From contig NZ_DALZQO010000001.1 in NCBI RefSeq assembly GCF_032017025.1, forward strand, positions 124,001 through 188,000: a stretch of DNA of 64,000 nucleotides, given 5' to 3'. The notes beneath the pieces were generated by a model. It was not told where the DNA came from. It searched no databases and worked only from the letters and a program-made list of their open reading frames with translations. The position numbers were made by a program, and so were the translations under genes. The stretch is from Hydrogenoanaerobacterium sp032017025. GTDB taxonomy: Bacteria > Bacillota > Clostridia > Oscillospirales > Ruminococcaceae. This document shows, in pieces, positions 24,211 to 32,169 of this stretch. Each line of letters begins with the position of its first letter. Within the stretch, counting starts at the first letter, position 1.

Positions 24211-25065
24211 CTACCGAGATACCACAATTTCCATAGTTCCAATCCCTGTATGGATTGAAATTGCCCTAGGGTTTTGCATAGCACCTACATAGGTACCTAC
24301 GGTTACTACCGGCGGGCGTATATCGCAGTTGCAATTCTGGTTTAAAAGTGCGGTTGTCACATTGCCGCTGATAATATTCGATACTTCAGCCATTGCAGAG
24401 CATACGATTTCATCAATTTCGTTTGTATCCATAAAAGTCATGATTTTCATAAGCTGAAACGCAAGTTCTTTGGGATAGGAAAAGATCACTTCACAGTTGA
24501 GATCTCCCACAAACTCAATTTTCGAAAATATGTCTCCTGAAATCGGATGATTCAATATCGGAGCTTCACTGATTTCGATTTCTTCAATTCCAAACATCCG
24601 TTCAAAAACCTGACTTGCCCCTGTTGAAAAGCATTCCGTATAGGATTTCTCGCTCTTTTCTTCCGCCTCGTGCACACCATTTACAATACGTTGGTCTGTT
24701 TCAACAACATGATAAATCAGCCATGATACTAATGTACCTGCAAACTCTTTTACAAGCTTAATGTCATAATTTGTCGCGATGAATTTCTTTTCATAATCAA
24801 GAATGGTGTTTGTAAAATTTCTATGCTCGTTTATGTGGTTTTCAATATTGCTGTACTGAATAGAAGCTTGATACTCCTCTTCTTCTTGAAAATGCTTTAC
24901 GACATAATCCTTCATAAATGAAATGGCAGCAATATAGTCCTCTTTACGATCCCAATTTTTATCGGTTTCAAAGGTGTTTAATAGATTTTCGACCATCTTA
25001 AATAGCTCAAAATGTTGTTCGTCTATCAGGTCTACACCAAGCCTATAGCTTTCTTTCCACATCAT
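24211..25065 (-). CDS. Bacteriohemerythrin fused to a CheX-type CheY-P phosphatase domain
   Basis: 284 residues. The N-terminal half (1-125) is a hemerythrin with the diiron ligands in DEQHFELF, VVKHFQEEE, ENHINEHRNF and YHVVETDQ. The C-terminal part (about 155-284) is a CheC/CheX-like domain: CSAMAEVSNIISGN has the S-x3-E-x2-N phosphatase signature, followed about 22 residues on by PP. CheX dephosphorylates CheY-P, so oxygen binding may gate phosphatase activity; that link is inference. The gene lies 70 bp downstream of a chemoreceptor gene on the same strand. Confidence 0.85.
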   Translation of the reverse strand: MMWKESYRLGVDLIDEQHFELFKMVENLLNTFETDKNWDRKEDYIAAISFMKDYVVKHFQEEEEYQASIQYSNIENHINEHRNFTNTILDYEKKFIATNYDIKLVKEFAGTLVSWLIYHVVETDQRIVNGVHEAEEKSEKSYTECFSTGASQVFERMFGIEEIEISEAPILNHPISGDIFSKIEFVGDLNCEVIFSYPKELAFQLMKIMTFMDTNEIDEIVCSAMAEVSNIISGNVTTALLNQNCNCDIRPPVVTVGTYVGAMQNPRAISIHTGIGTMEIVVSR

Positions 25066-25135
25066 AGCACGATACTCCCATCAATTTCTATGTACGATTT
25101 ACTATGCAATTAATAAATAAAAACTGCATTTTTAA

Positions 25136-26902
25136 TTAGTATTTGCCTGCAAAAGTCAGTTCAGGCTTGGAATAAGCATTGCTGAAATCATCCGTCAGGT
25201 CATCATCGCTGTCATTGAAGTAAGTGGCGGCAGCATCGTCTTTTACCTTAAACTTATCAACCAACTGTTTTAGCATTTGTGCCTGCCCAGTGAGCTCTTC
25301 GCTTGCAGCGGCGCTCTCTTCCGCTGTTGCAGAGTTGGTCTGCACCACGCTCGAGATTTGGTCAATGCCCTGTGTTACCTGATTGATGGAAAGCGCCTGT
25401 TCTGTGGATGCACTGGAAATTTTATTTAAGGAATCTATAATACCTACCGCGCCTTCTACCACAGTTGACAGCGAGTTTGCAGCATCATCTGCCAGCTTTG
25501 TACCGTTATTTACCGCAACAATGGAATTTTCAATCAGCAAAGTAGTTCCCTTTGCCGCCTCAGCGCTCTTGGATGCAAGGTTGCGCACCTCATCTGCTAC
25601 TACTGCAAACCCCTTGCCCGCAGCGCCTGCACGTGCAGCCTCTACAGCAGCATTCAGCGCCAAAATATTGGTTTGGAATGCGATATCTTCAATTGTCTTA
25701 ATTACCTTGCTGATTTCTTTGGACGAAATGCTGATTTGCGACATCGCCTCTATCATTTCCTGCATTTTTTGGTTGCTTTGCATCATTTCATTGGCAACAA
25801 CGCTTGCCTTACCATTGGCATCAGAGGCGTGGTCAGCATTTTCTCTGATCTGATGGGAAATCTCGGTGACTGTAGCCGAAAGCTCCTCAATCGAGCTCGC
25901 CTGCTCCGTGGCACCTTGAGACAATGCCTGTGAGCTGGTAGACACTTGCTCAGAACCATTTGCAACCTGGTTGGAAGCCTCATTAATTTGAGTCATTGTA
26001 TTGTTGAGCGAAAGGATAATATCATTGATCGAGGTTTTGATGGGGGCAAAATCTCCGATGTAATCGAGATCAACAGAAACACTAAAATCACCTTGAGCCA
26101 ATATTTCCATCACTTCAGATATATTGGTGACGTAGGTATTGATTGTATCGACTGTGTGCTGAATAGAATCTGCAAGTACGCCCATCTCGTTTTTAGAGTT
26201 GTACTCAATTTTTCTGCTCAAATTACCATTTGCAACTTCTTTCGCTGCATTCATAACAATTTTAATCGGATTTTCAATGTTCTTTTTCATCATCAGCATA
26301 ATTGTAATAATGGAAGCTGCTGATATTGCCGAAACTGCTAGCATAACAATGAATGAAATTCTAGATAGCTCTTGCGACTGTGCATAGAAGTTTTGCGCAT
26401 TTTCTCCCATCATTTCACTGAGATTATCAAATTTTTTTGTAAGATTTTTAGTTGCCGAAGTGTAATCGTTTTCCATAACACTAAGGGCTTTGGTATAATC
26501 GGCGCTCTTTAAATGTTGTATGACCAAATCAATGGTAGCCGACCACTCTGTATAAGCAGCTTGAACATCGGTAAGCATTTCATTCTCACCAATGCGGTTT
26601 GTTAGACCCTGCATATCCTCTTCAATTGATTTCAGACTTCTTTTGATGCTGTCTGCCGCTATATAGGTTCCATCCATGGATTTATACAACAATCCATCTT
26701 TCAAGGTACTTCCAATTGAGGCAATGCTACTGTTCATCTGCCAAACTGTGACAAGGTTTGTATGTGGTTGTTCATAAAGCGTTTGTGTTTGCTGGGATAA
26801 TTTGTTGATTGAGAAAACAGCGGTTCCTACCATGCAGAGTAAGAAAAAGTTTACAATAACAATGGTAGCAATGATGATTGTTTTTATCTTTAGATTTTTC
26901 AT
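25136..26902 (-). CDS. Methyl-accepting chemotaxis protein
   Basis: 588 residues. Membrane span at about 8-30, a four-helix-bundle (4HB_MCP) sensor of about 155 residues, a second span at about 185-207, HAMP (about 208-262) and the coiled-coil signalling domain with the invariant tip IAFQTNILALNAAVEAARAGAAGKGFAVVADEVRNLA, here at about 410-450. No CheR-tethering pentapeptide is seen at the C-terminus (LTFAGKY). The ligand is unknown. Upstream of the hemerythrin-CheX gene, with which it probably works. Confidence 0.95.
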   Translation of the reverse strand: MKNLKIKTIIIATIVIVNFFLLCMVGTAVFSINKLSQQTQTLYEQPHTNLVTVWQMNSSIASIGSTLKDGLLYKSMDGTYIAADSIKRSLKSIEEDMQGLTNRIGENEMLTDVQAAYTEWSATIDLVIQHLKSADYTKALSVMENDYTSATKNLTKKFDNLSEMMGENAQNFYAQSQELSRISFIVMLAVSAISAASIITIMLMMKKNIENPIKIVMNAAKEVANGNLSRKIEYNSKNEMGVLADSIQHTVDTINTYVTNISEVMEILAQGDFSVSVDLDYIGDFAPIKTSINDIILSLNNTMTQINEASNQVANGSEQVSTSSQALSQGATEQASSIEELSATVTEISHQIRENADHASDANGKASVVANEMMQSNQKMQEMIEAMSQISISSKEISKVIKTIEDIAFQTNILALNAAVEAARAGAAGKGFAVVADEVRNLASKSAEAAKGTTLLIENSIVAVNNGTKLADDAANSLSTVVEGAVGIIDSLNKISSASTEQALSINQVTQGIDQISSVVQTNSATAEESAAASEELTGQAQMLKQLVDKFKVKDDAAATYFNDSDDDLTDDFSNAYSKPELTFAGKY

Positions 26903-27060
26903 TTTGAATTTTCCTTCCGGTTTGTATTTGTAATAGATCTTTCCTTACGTTTGACACATAAAAGGTGTTTTTTAACAATGTTTAATTACTTCTTATAGAA
27001 AATTCAGTTTTATTCGTAAAAAAACGCCCCCGCTTCCGGCTTTCAAAACAATAAAGTTCA

Positions 27061-27243
27061 TAAGATTATATCATAAATCGGTCTTAAAACACAGTTTTAC
27101 ACTTGCGCATGGCGCAAGTTTGCGTGCTAAGGCACGCAAAGACCGTTTCCGATGTGATAAAACATATTTGCCAAACGGCAAGTACCGCGCTACGCGCGGC
27201 ATTCAGCCAAAGGCTGAATATTTGTTTTATTATACAATCATTA
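27061..27243. repeat. MITE-like dispersed repeat, copy 1 (long form)
   Basis: About 180 bp, made of nested hairpins: ACTTGCGC/GCGCAAGT, TGCGTGC/GCACGCA, TTGCC/GGCAA, GCGC/GCGC and ATTCAGCC/GGCTGAAT. Its ends are imperfect inverted repeats: TAAGATTATATCATAAA at the left resembles the complement of TTTATTATACAATCATTA at the right. The core CGCAAAGACCGTTTCCGATG (27135-27154) and what follows recur at 50516. The 575-bp gap between the chemoreceptor and the adhesin holds nothing else recognisable except the adhesin terminator. Confidence 0.7.
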
Positions 27244-27402
27244 TCTTTTTTCTTTACCATGAATTGATCATTAATGTTTTTACTATATCATAATGCAGAA
27301 CATATATCCATATTATTCTAAAAAAATCTATATATTTTACCATATTCTTTATTTTAAAACCAGTTATATTTCCTAAAAAAATCAATATATGGAATAAATA
27401 AC

Positions 27403-27438
27403 AAAAACCACGAGCACCAGCCGGTACTCGTGGTTTTT
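27403..27438 (-). terminator. Terminator of the adhesin gene
   Basis: Stem AAAAACCACGAG/CTCGTGGTTTTT, 40 bp past the stop. Confidence 0.9.
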
Positions 27439-27477
27439 ATTCTTTTGGGGTTCTTCATGTATGGGTCTATATCTGTT

Positions 27478-30400
27478 CTACTTTTTCTTAGGGGTACCAA
27501 TCTTTTTATTTACGATGAAACAAACCGTGGCACCGGATAAAACAAGCAACGTATACACAGTAGGAGCAATCAGATCAATGCCCATTCTGGGGTTCTCTTC
27601 TTTCTCGCTGTAGCTACTGCCTCCGCCACTTTTTCCGCCGTCGCCGCCGCCTCTACCGCTTGTGGGAATTTTGGTATTTTTATATTGATAGGTGATGTTT
27701 TTTTGGTCGGTGCTGTTGTGTACTTGGAACTCATAAACCTCGGAGCTGAGTTGGTACCCTGCCGGAGCAGTTACCTCTCTGATGGAATAATCAACATCAA
27801 ATAAGAGTTGCTTAAATACAACACTGCCGTCTTCACCTGTCACAGCAAAATCAATCGGGTTTTTATCTTTATCAAGCAGTTCAAACTCTGCACCCGAAAG
27901 AACGCGGGTAACATTATTGGCATCTACCTTAATAACCTTTATGCTTCCACTCTCACCGGTAGCTCCACCGCCACCGCCTTGTGACAAGACCTTTACGCTA
28001 CCCGAGGAAGACTTTGCAAACTGCCCTTGCCCCGCAAACGAGATTTCGTTGGTGAAGGGTGATTTGCTTTTATCTGTAATATTAGTGCGGAAGGTGAGGA
28101 GCAAAGCCTTTTCAATTCCGTTGGGCAGGGGGAAAATAATCTCACGGGTGTCTGCGTTGTATTTTACACTGCTTAGAGGATAGTAAATTTGCGAGCCTTG
28201 TGAGAGCTCTCCGTTTGCATTCAATTCCATTTCGTATAGCTTAACCGAATTTTTATCCAGTGCTAGCCCCTCCTGAAGAGTATCTGTGAGCTTTGCCTCG
28301 GTCAGTTTGATTTTGTTGGAATTGATTGTAACCTCCCAATCAATAAACTTGCTGGCATTTTGTGTCGTTGATTTTTTTGAAACAATGCTATTTTTAACTG
28401 TTTGGCTGTCTTCGCTGCTGATTTCATCAGTATGTAAGCTGTGCGTTAAACGGGCAGTATTTTTTATTGGGATATCCTCGTTTGTTGCAAACAGAGAATG
28501 GTCGCTAATTCTTGTTTTAAAGGTGAGGACCATTTCTTTGTTGATATTACCAAAATTATAAGTGAGCGTTTTCGATTCCGTATCGTAGAAATAAGTACCA
28601 GCAGTTGGGGGTGCACTCGCACTCGGCGTGGCTGGCTGCTCGCCAACCAAAACTGACCCGATTACAAATTCAGTCTTCTCCGGAATCGTGTCGGTCACCA
28701 CTACATTTTTCAGCGGCATTCCGTTCTGGTTAACGGTAATTTTCCATGTTATTTCTTTTGTTGTGTAGTCGTAGGATGCTCCTTTTTTCTCAAACACCTT
28801 GCTTTCAACAAATCGATCTCCCTTATCCGTGGTTTTTACCCCATTGATTTCAATTGTTGCATCATTATAATAAGTCTTCCTGCTGTTACCAGAGGTTAGC
28901 TTTTCGTCTTTAACACGGGTCTTAAAAGTAATTACGTAGGTGTCATTGTTTTCAGCACCCGTGTTAAATGTATATTCTAAAGTGTTTGCGTTGCCATCCG
29001 GTATTTTAGTAAAGCTCCCTGTGCCCAGCTTATCAATGTTGGCAGAACCTGCAACAAACTCCTGGTCATCGGGAATTTCATCGGTGACAACCGCACCCGC
29101 AATGTCAATCTTATTGGCATTGATGGTAATTTTCCAGGAAATTTCCTGTGTGGCTGGGTCATACCCCTCGCCTTCTTTTTTAATGACATTGCTTGGGAGC
29201 CCAATCTCATATCCTGATTCTTTTTTATCCTCGGGAATATCCTCATCGGTAGTTAAAGTGGCAATGTTCTTAAATCTTTTTCCATTTCCTTTGTAATAAT
29301 TAGGGTCGGAAGCTTTGGTGTGAAAAACCACTTTGCATGGCTTGGTAATTTCACCATTAAAAGTATAAGAAAACGTATTGCTGCCCTCGTCATAAGTATA
29401 AACAGGCGATTCGACGGCCGTTCCCTCTCTGGTTACTTTTACTGTTTCGTTTACCAATACAAGTCCATCCGGTATGATATCTCTTATCTTGGCCTTGGTC
29501 AGCTTATAGGAATCGGGGTTTACCTCAATGGTCCATTCAATATACTGTTCCGTGCCCTGCTTTATAATTGCACCTGTTTTACGAATGAAATTAACACTTC
29601 GTGTTACCTCCGCCTTTGCTTTGATTGTTTTTGAATCACCATAAGCAAGCGAAGCCTCATTTTCTAGTTTGAATGCATAATCTGCGGTAACCTTAGTATT
29701 AAAAGTTATGGTATAGGTGTCTTGAATCTTTTCAGGGAATACATAGGTAAGCGTACCGGTTTTTGAGGGGGCACTTCCAGAATCGACCTGCCCAGAAGAT
29801 GCATACTCGAAATTTTTTCCTCCAATTGCCGGGGTGATTTTTGCAGTGCCTTGCACATACGTCATACCCGCAAGAATATCATCGGTAAACACGGCGTTGT
29901 TTACCGTCATTTTATCGGGGTTCACCACCACCGTCCAGGTTATAGTACCATCCGTTTTATTATAATCGCCTTTTTTTGTCATTGTGGGCCCATCTTGTTT
30001 AAACTCCACTTCAACAATATAGGGTTCGGATTTACCCTCAACCTGAAATTTAATTTCAACAGGGGTTTCGTTGCCGATTTCTTCTTCGTCAAATTGTGTA
30101 TTGATAAAAAAGAAGCCCGATACATTGGAGTACTTCTCTACGTAATCGGTAAAGGTGATGACTGCCTTTCCATCTTTGCTGATATGTACATTTGCGACCG
30201 TTAGATCGCCTTTGTCCAGAAGTAGAAAATCCATTTCATTTACGATGTCGATTTGCGGCGGTATCTGCAATCCGTAGGTATCGCCTTTTTTTACATTATG
30301 GCCATTCGGCAGCTCGAAGTCAAACCTGATGCGAACCTCCGCTGCTTTATCTACATCCTTGCCCAATGGCTCACCTTTAAAATTTGTAAAAGATATCTTG

Positions 30401-30768
30401 GTGATAAAGGGCTTTTCTGCGGTATCCGCCGACAGCTCCGGTAGGTTTCCGAAATCGACTATTTGTTCACCCTCGCTAGGTTCGTCTGATTCCTGCTGGT
30501 TTCCGGAATCGGCTGTTTGCTCGCCCCCGGTAGGCTCCTCTAATCCCTGCTGGTTGCCGGAATCGACTACTTCCTCACCCTCTGCAGGTAATTCCTGTGA
30601 GTTATCGGAATCTGGTGTTTCTACTGGTGCTTCTACTGAAACTATTTCAGCACCGGAGGACAGCGGAATTTCTGTTTCAGCCTGTGCATGAACAGCCGGC
30701 GCAAATACTGAACTCAATAAAGTTACGGCGAGCACAAGAGCTAAAACAGGTGATGCTTTCTTTTTCAT
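27478..30768 (-). CDS. Large cell-surface adhesin (collagen-binding-like modules, SpaA domain, sorting-like tail)
   Basis: 1096 residues with AAGGAG upstream of ATG 30768. Signal peptide 1-29 (cleavage near VHA-QA); acidic linker with three 18-residue repeats (64-117, GEExVDSGNQQ); an Ig-like N-domain (about 120-262); five modules of about 130 residues starting near 265, 395, 530, 665 and 800, each with an I-x-W-x-(I/V)-x-(I/V)-N core and (T/R)D-x-(I/L) strand like the Collagen_bind family; and one SpaA/Cna-B domain (about 950-1040, SIKVIKVDANN, SGAEFELLDKD, REVTAPAGYQL) likely to form an isopeptide bond. The C-terminus has ENPRMGID, a hydrophobic span and a KKIGTPKKK tail: a sortase-type signal with Met where Thr is usual. 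Anchored surface adhesin; the ligand is unproven. Downstream of the two-component pair. Confidence 0.87.
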   Translation of the reverse strand: MKKKASPVLALVLAVTLLSSVFAPAVHAQAETEIPLSSGAEIVSVEAPVETPDSDNSQELPAEGEEVVDSGNQQGLEEPTGGEQTADSGNQQESDEPSEGEQIVDFGNLPELSADTAEKPFITKISFTNFKGEPLGKDVDKAAEVRIRFDFELPNGHNVKKGDTYGLQIPPQIDIVNEMDFLLLDKGDLTVANVHISKDGKAVITFTDYVEKYSNVSGFFFINTQFDEEEIGNETPVEIKFQVEGKSEPYIVEVEFKQDGPTMTKKGDYNKTDGTITWTVVVNPDKMTVNNAVFTDDILAGMTYVQGTAKITPAIGGKNFEYASSGQVDSGSAPSKTGTLTYVFPEKIQDTYTITFNTKVTADYAFKLENEASLAYGDSKTIKAKAEVTRSVNFIRKTGAIIKQGTEQYIEWTIEVNPDSYKLTKAKIRDIIPDGLVLVNETVKVTREGTAVESPVYTYDEGSNTFSYTFNGEITKPCKVVFHTKASDPNYYKGNGKRFKNIATLTTDEDIPEDKKESGYEIGLPSNVIKKEGEGYDPATQEISWKITINANKIDIAGAVVTDEIPDDQEFVAGSANIDKLGTGSFTKIPDGNANTLEYTFNTGAENNDTYVITFKTRVKDEKLTSGNSRKTYYNDATIEINGVKTTDKGDRFVESKVFEKKGASYDYTTKEITWKITVNQNGMPLKNVVVTDTIPEKTEFVIGSVLVGEQPATPSASAPPTAGTYFYDTESKTLTYNFGNINKEMVLTFKTRISDHSLFATNEDIPIKNTARLTHSLHTDEISSEDSQTVKNSIVSKKSTTQNASKFIDWEVTINSNKIKLTEAKLTDTLQEGLALDKNSVKLYEMELNANGELSQGSQIYYPLSSVKYNADTREIIFPLPNGIEKALLLTFRTNITDKSKSPFTNEISFAGQGQFAKSSSGSVKVLSQGGGGGATGESGSIKVIKVDANNVTRVLSGAEFELLDKDKNPIDFAVTGEDGSVVFKQLLFDVDYSIREVTAPAGYQLSSEVYEFQVHNSTDQKNITYQYKNTKIPTSGRGGGDGGKSGGGSSYSEKEENPRMGIDLIAPTVYTLLVLSGATVCFIVNKKIGTPKKK
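30418..30579 (-). repeat. 54-bp tandem repeat inside the adhesin gene
   Basis: Three 54-bp units encode residues 64-117 (period 18 residues, GEE/GEQ...DSGNQQ). A more degenerate unit precedes them. Such repeats form a flexible stalk and can vary in number. Confidence 0.75.
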
Positions 30769-30978
30769 AAATCTTTGCTCCTTAATTGTTATAGTGGTTT
30801 GTGGTAAACGGATCGATTGTATCTATGCTTTTCACAGAATACACAGCCATCCGGGAACGGGTTTGCTGCATCTGGTAAATAATGTTAGGTTTCTTTACCA
30901 CTATAACTATTTCAACTCACAAATAACTCACAAAATTGGTCTACATTTAAAAATGATACTTTTTTAATCAAAAATAAA

Positions 30979-31013
30979 ACAACGAGAGCAGATAAGTCTG
31001 TTCCCGTTGTAAA
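30979..31013 (-). terminator. Terminator of the response regulator gene
   Basis: A 14-bp stem (30979-30992 with 30997-31010; one mismatch, one G-T pair), then TTTTATTTTTG on the minus strand. Confidence 0.85.
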
Positions 31014-31023
31014 AATGCTTCTA

Positions 31024-32145
31024 TTAAAGTTTGATTAATAAATCATTGTAAAGCTGTTGCGTTGATTTTTTGGGGCTGATGCCCATTTCCTCTTTTAAAT
31101 AATACACCAGACTTTTATAGGTATCTACCAGAGCCTGTTTATTTTCGGTAAGGAAATATAATTTCATCATGAACTCAGCGGTTTCCTCATCACCTGCGTC
31201 CATCTGAATCGCCTTTTGTAAAAGTTTTTCCGCTTTATCATATTTTTTGTGCTCTATATAATACAAGCCGATATTCTTAGCACTTCTTAGAAAGCGAAGG
31301 TTTATATTTTCTCTTAACTCGGCAGCCCAAGAATACCCTTCGCTGCCAAACAGCCCCCCCTGATAGAGCCCTAAATTTCTTTCGCATTTTAAGATATTTT
31401 CTGCACTTACAAAGGGGTTATTTTCAATAAATTCGGTAAATTCCCAAACATCACAGGAAAAGCCACGCAGATCCATACTGTATTTGCCCTTTTCGCACTT
31501 TAAAACATCCTGAACACCTACCTGTTTCAGGCTGCTTTTCATCCGGTTAATCGCACTGTACAGGTTTTGTTCCGCTTTAGCAGCAGGAGCATCCGGCCAT
31601 AATATATCGCACAGCTCCCATTTATCCAGTTCCTTTTCCCGGTTATAAACAAAATAAGCAAAGAGCTCGCGAGCCTTAATCGTTGGCCATTTGACCTCTT
31701 CATCTATCGCGTTTCCGTAAACCTTTAGTCCGCCAAGCAGTAGAATATGATTGGTACTTGGTGTGCGCAAAAGGTTTATTTGGTTGTTATAATTTTTCAC
31801 TAGCCGATTGACGGTTATGTTTAGTTCCTCCTGCGTAATGGGCTTTAAAATGTAATTCACTGCTTGAACCTTAAATGCCTCAATTGCATATTTTTCATGG
31901 GCCGTAACAAAAACAATTTGGATGTTATCATGGATGCTTTTTATTTTCTGAGACAGCTCAATACCGTTTAGAGCTGGCATCTCCACATCTGCAAAAACCA
32001 CATCCGGCATAAGCACCTGTATCTGATCGAGCGCTTCATCTGCACTTAAAAATTCACCCACAAGTTCCAAATGCTTATTGGTGCCTATCATAATCTTCAT
32101 AAGATTCAAACTTGGCTGCTCATCGTCTATAATTATAGCTCTCAT
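31024..32145 (-). CDS. Response regulator with SARP/BTAD-type output domain
   Basis: 373 residues. Receiver domain 1-120 with IIDDEQ, phosphoacceptor Asp in VVFADVEMPALNG (about 53), Thr in FVTAHE and Lys in ILKPIT. Then an OmpR-like winged helix of the SARP kind (LLLGGLKVYG, IKARELFAYFVYNRE, ALINRMKSSL-type segment) and a tetratricopeptide-like BTAD (about 225-373, EYDKAEKLLQKAIQMD-type repeats). A DNA-binding regulator paired with the hybrid kinase 24 bp upstream. The adhesin gene directly downstream is a plausible target (inference). Confidence 0.88.
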   Translation of the reverse strand: MRAIIIDDEQPSLNLMKIMIGTNKHLELVGEFLSADEALDQIQVLMPDVVFADVEMPALNGIELSQKIKSIHDNIQIVFVTAHEKYAIEAFKVQAVNYILKPITQEELNITVNRLVKNYNNQINLLRTPSTNHILLLGGLKVYGNAIDEEVKWPTIKARELFAYFVYNREKELDKWELCDILWPDAPAAKAEQNLYSAINRMKSSLKQVGVQDVLKCEKGKYSMDLRGFSCDVWEFTEFIENNPFVSAENILKCERNLGLYQGGLFGSEGYSWAAELRENINLRFLRSAKNIGLYYIEHKKYDKAEKLLQKAIQMDAGDEETAEFMMKLYFLTENKQALVDTYKSLVYYLKEEMGISPKKSTQQLYNDLLIKL

Positions 32146-32169
32146 TTTAATTCCTTTCCGACAGTACGC

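Noticed and set aside
27061..27243. CRISPR array
   Set aside because: The repeats are nested inverted repeats of differing sequence, not direct repeats with spacers.
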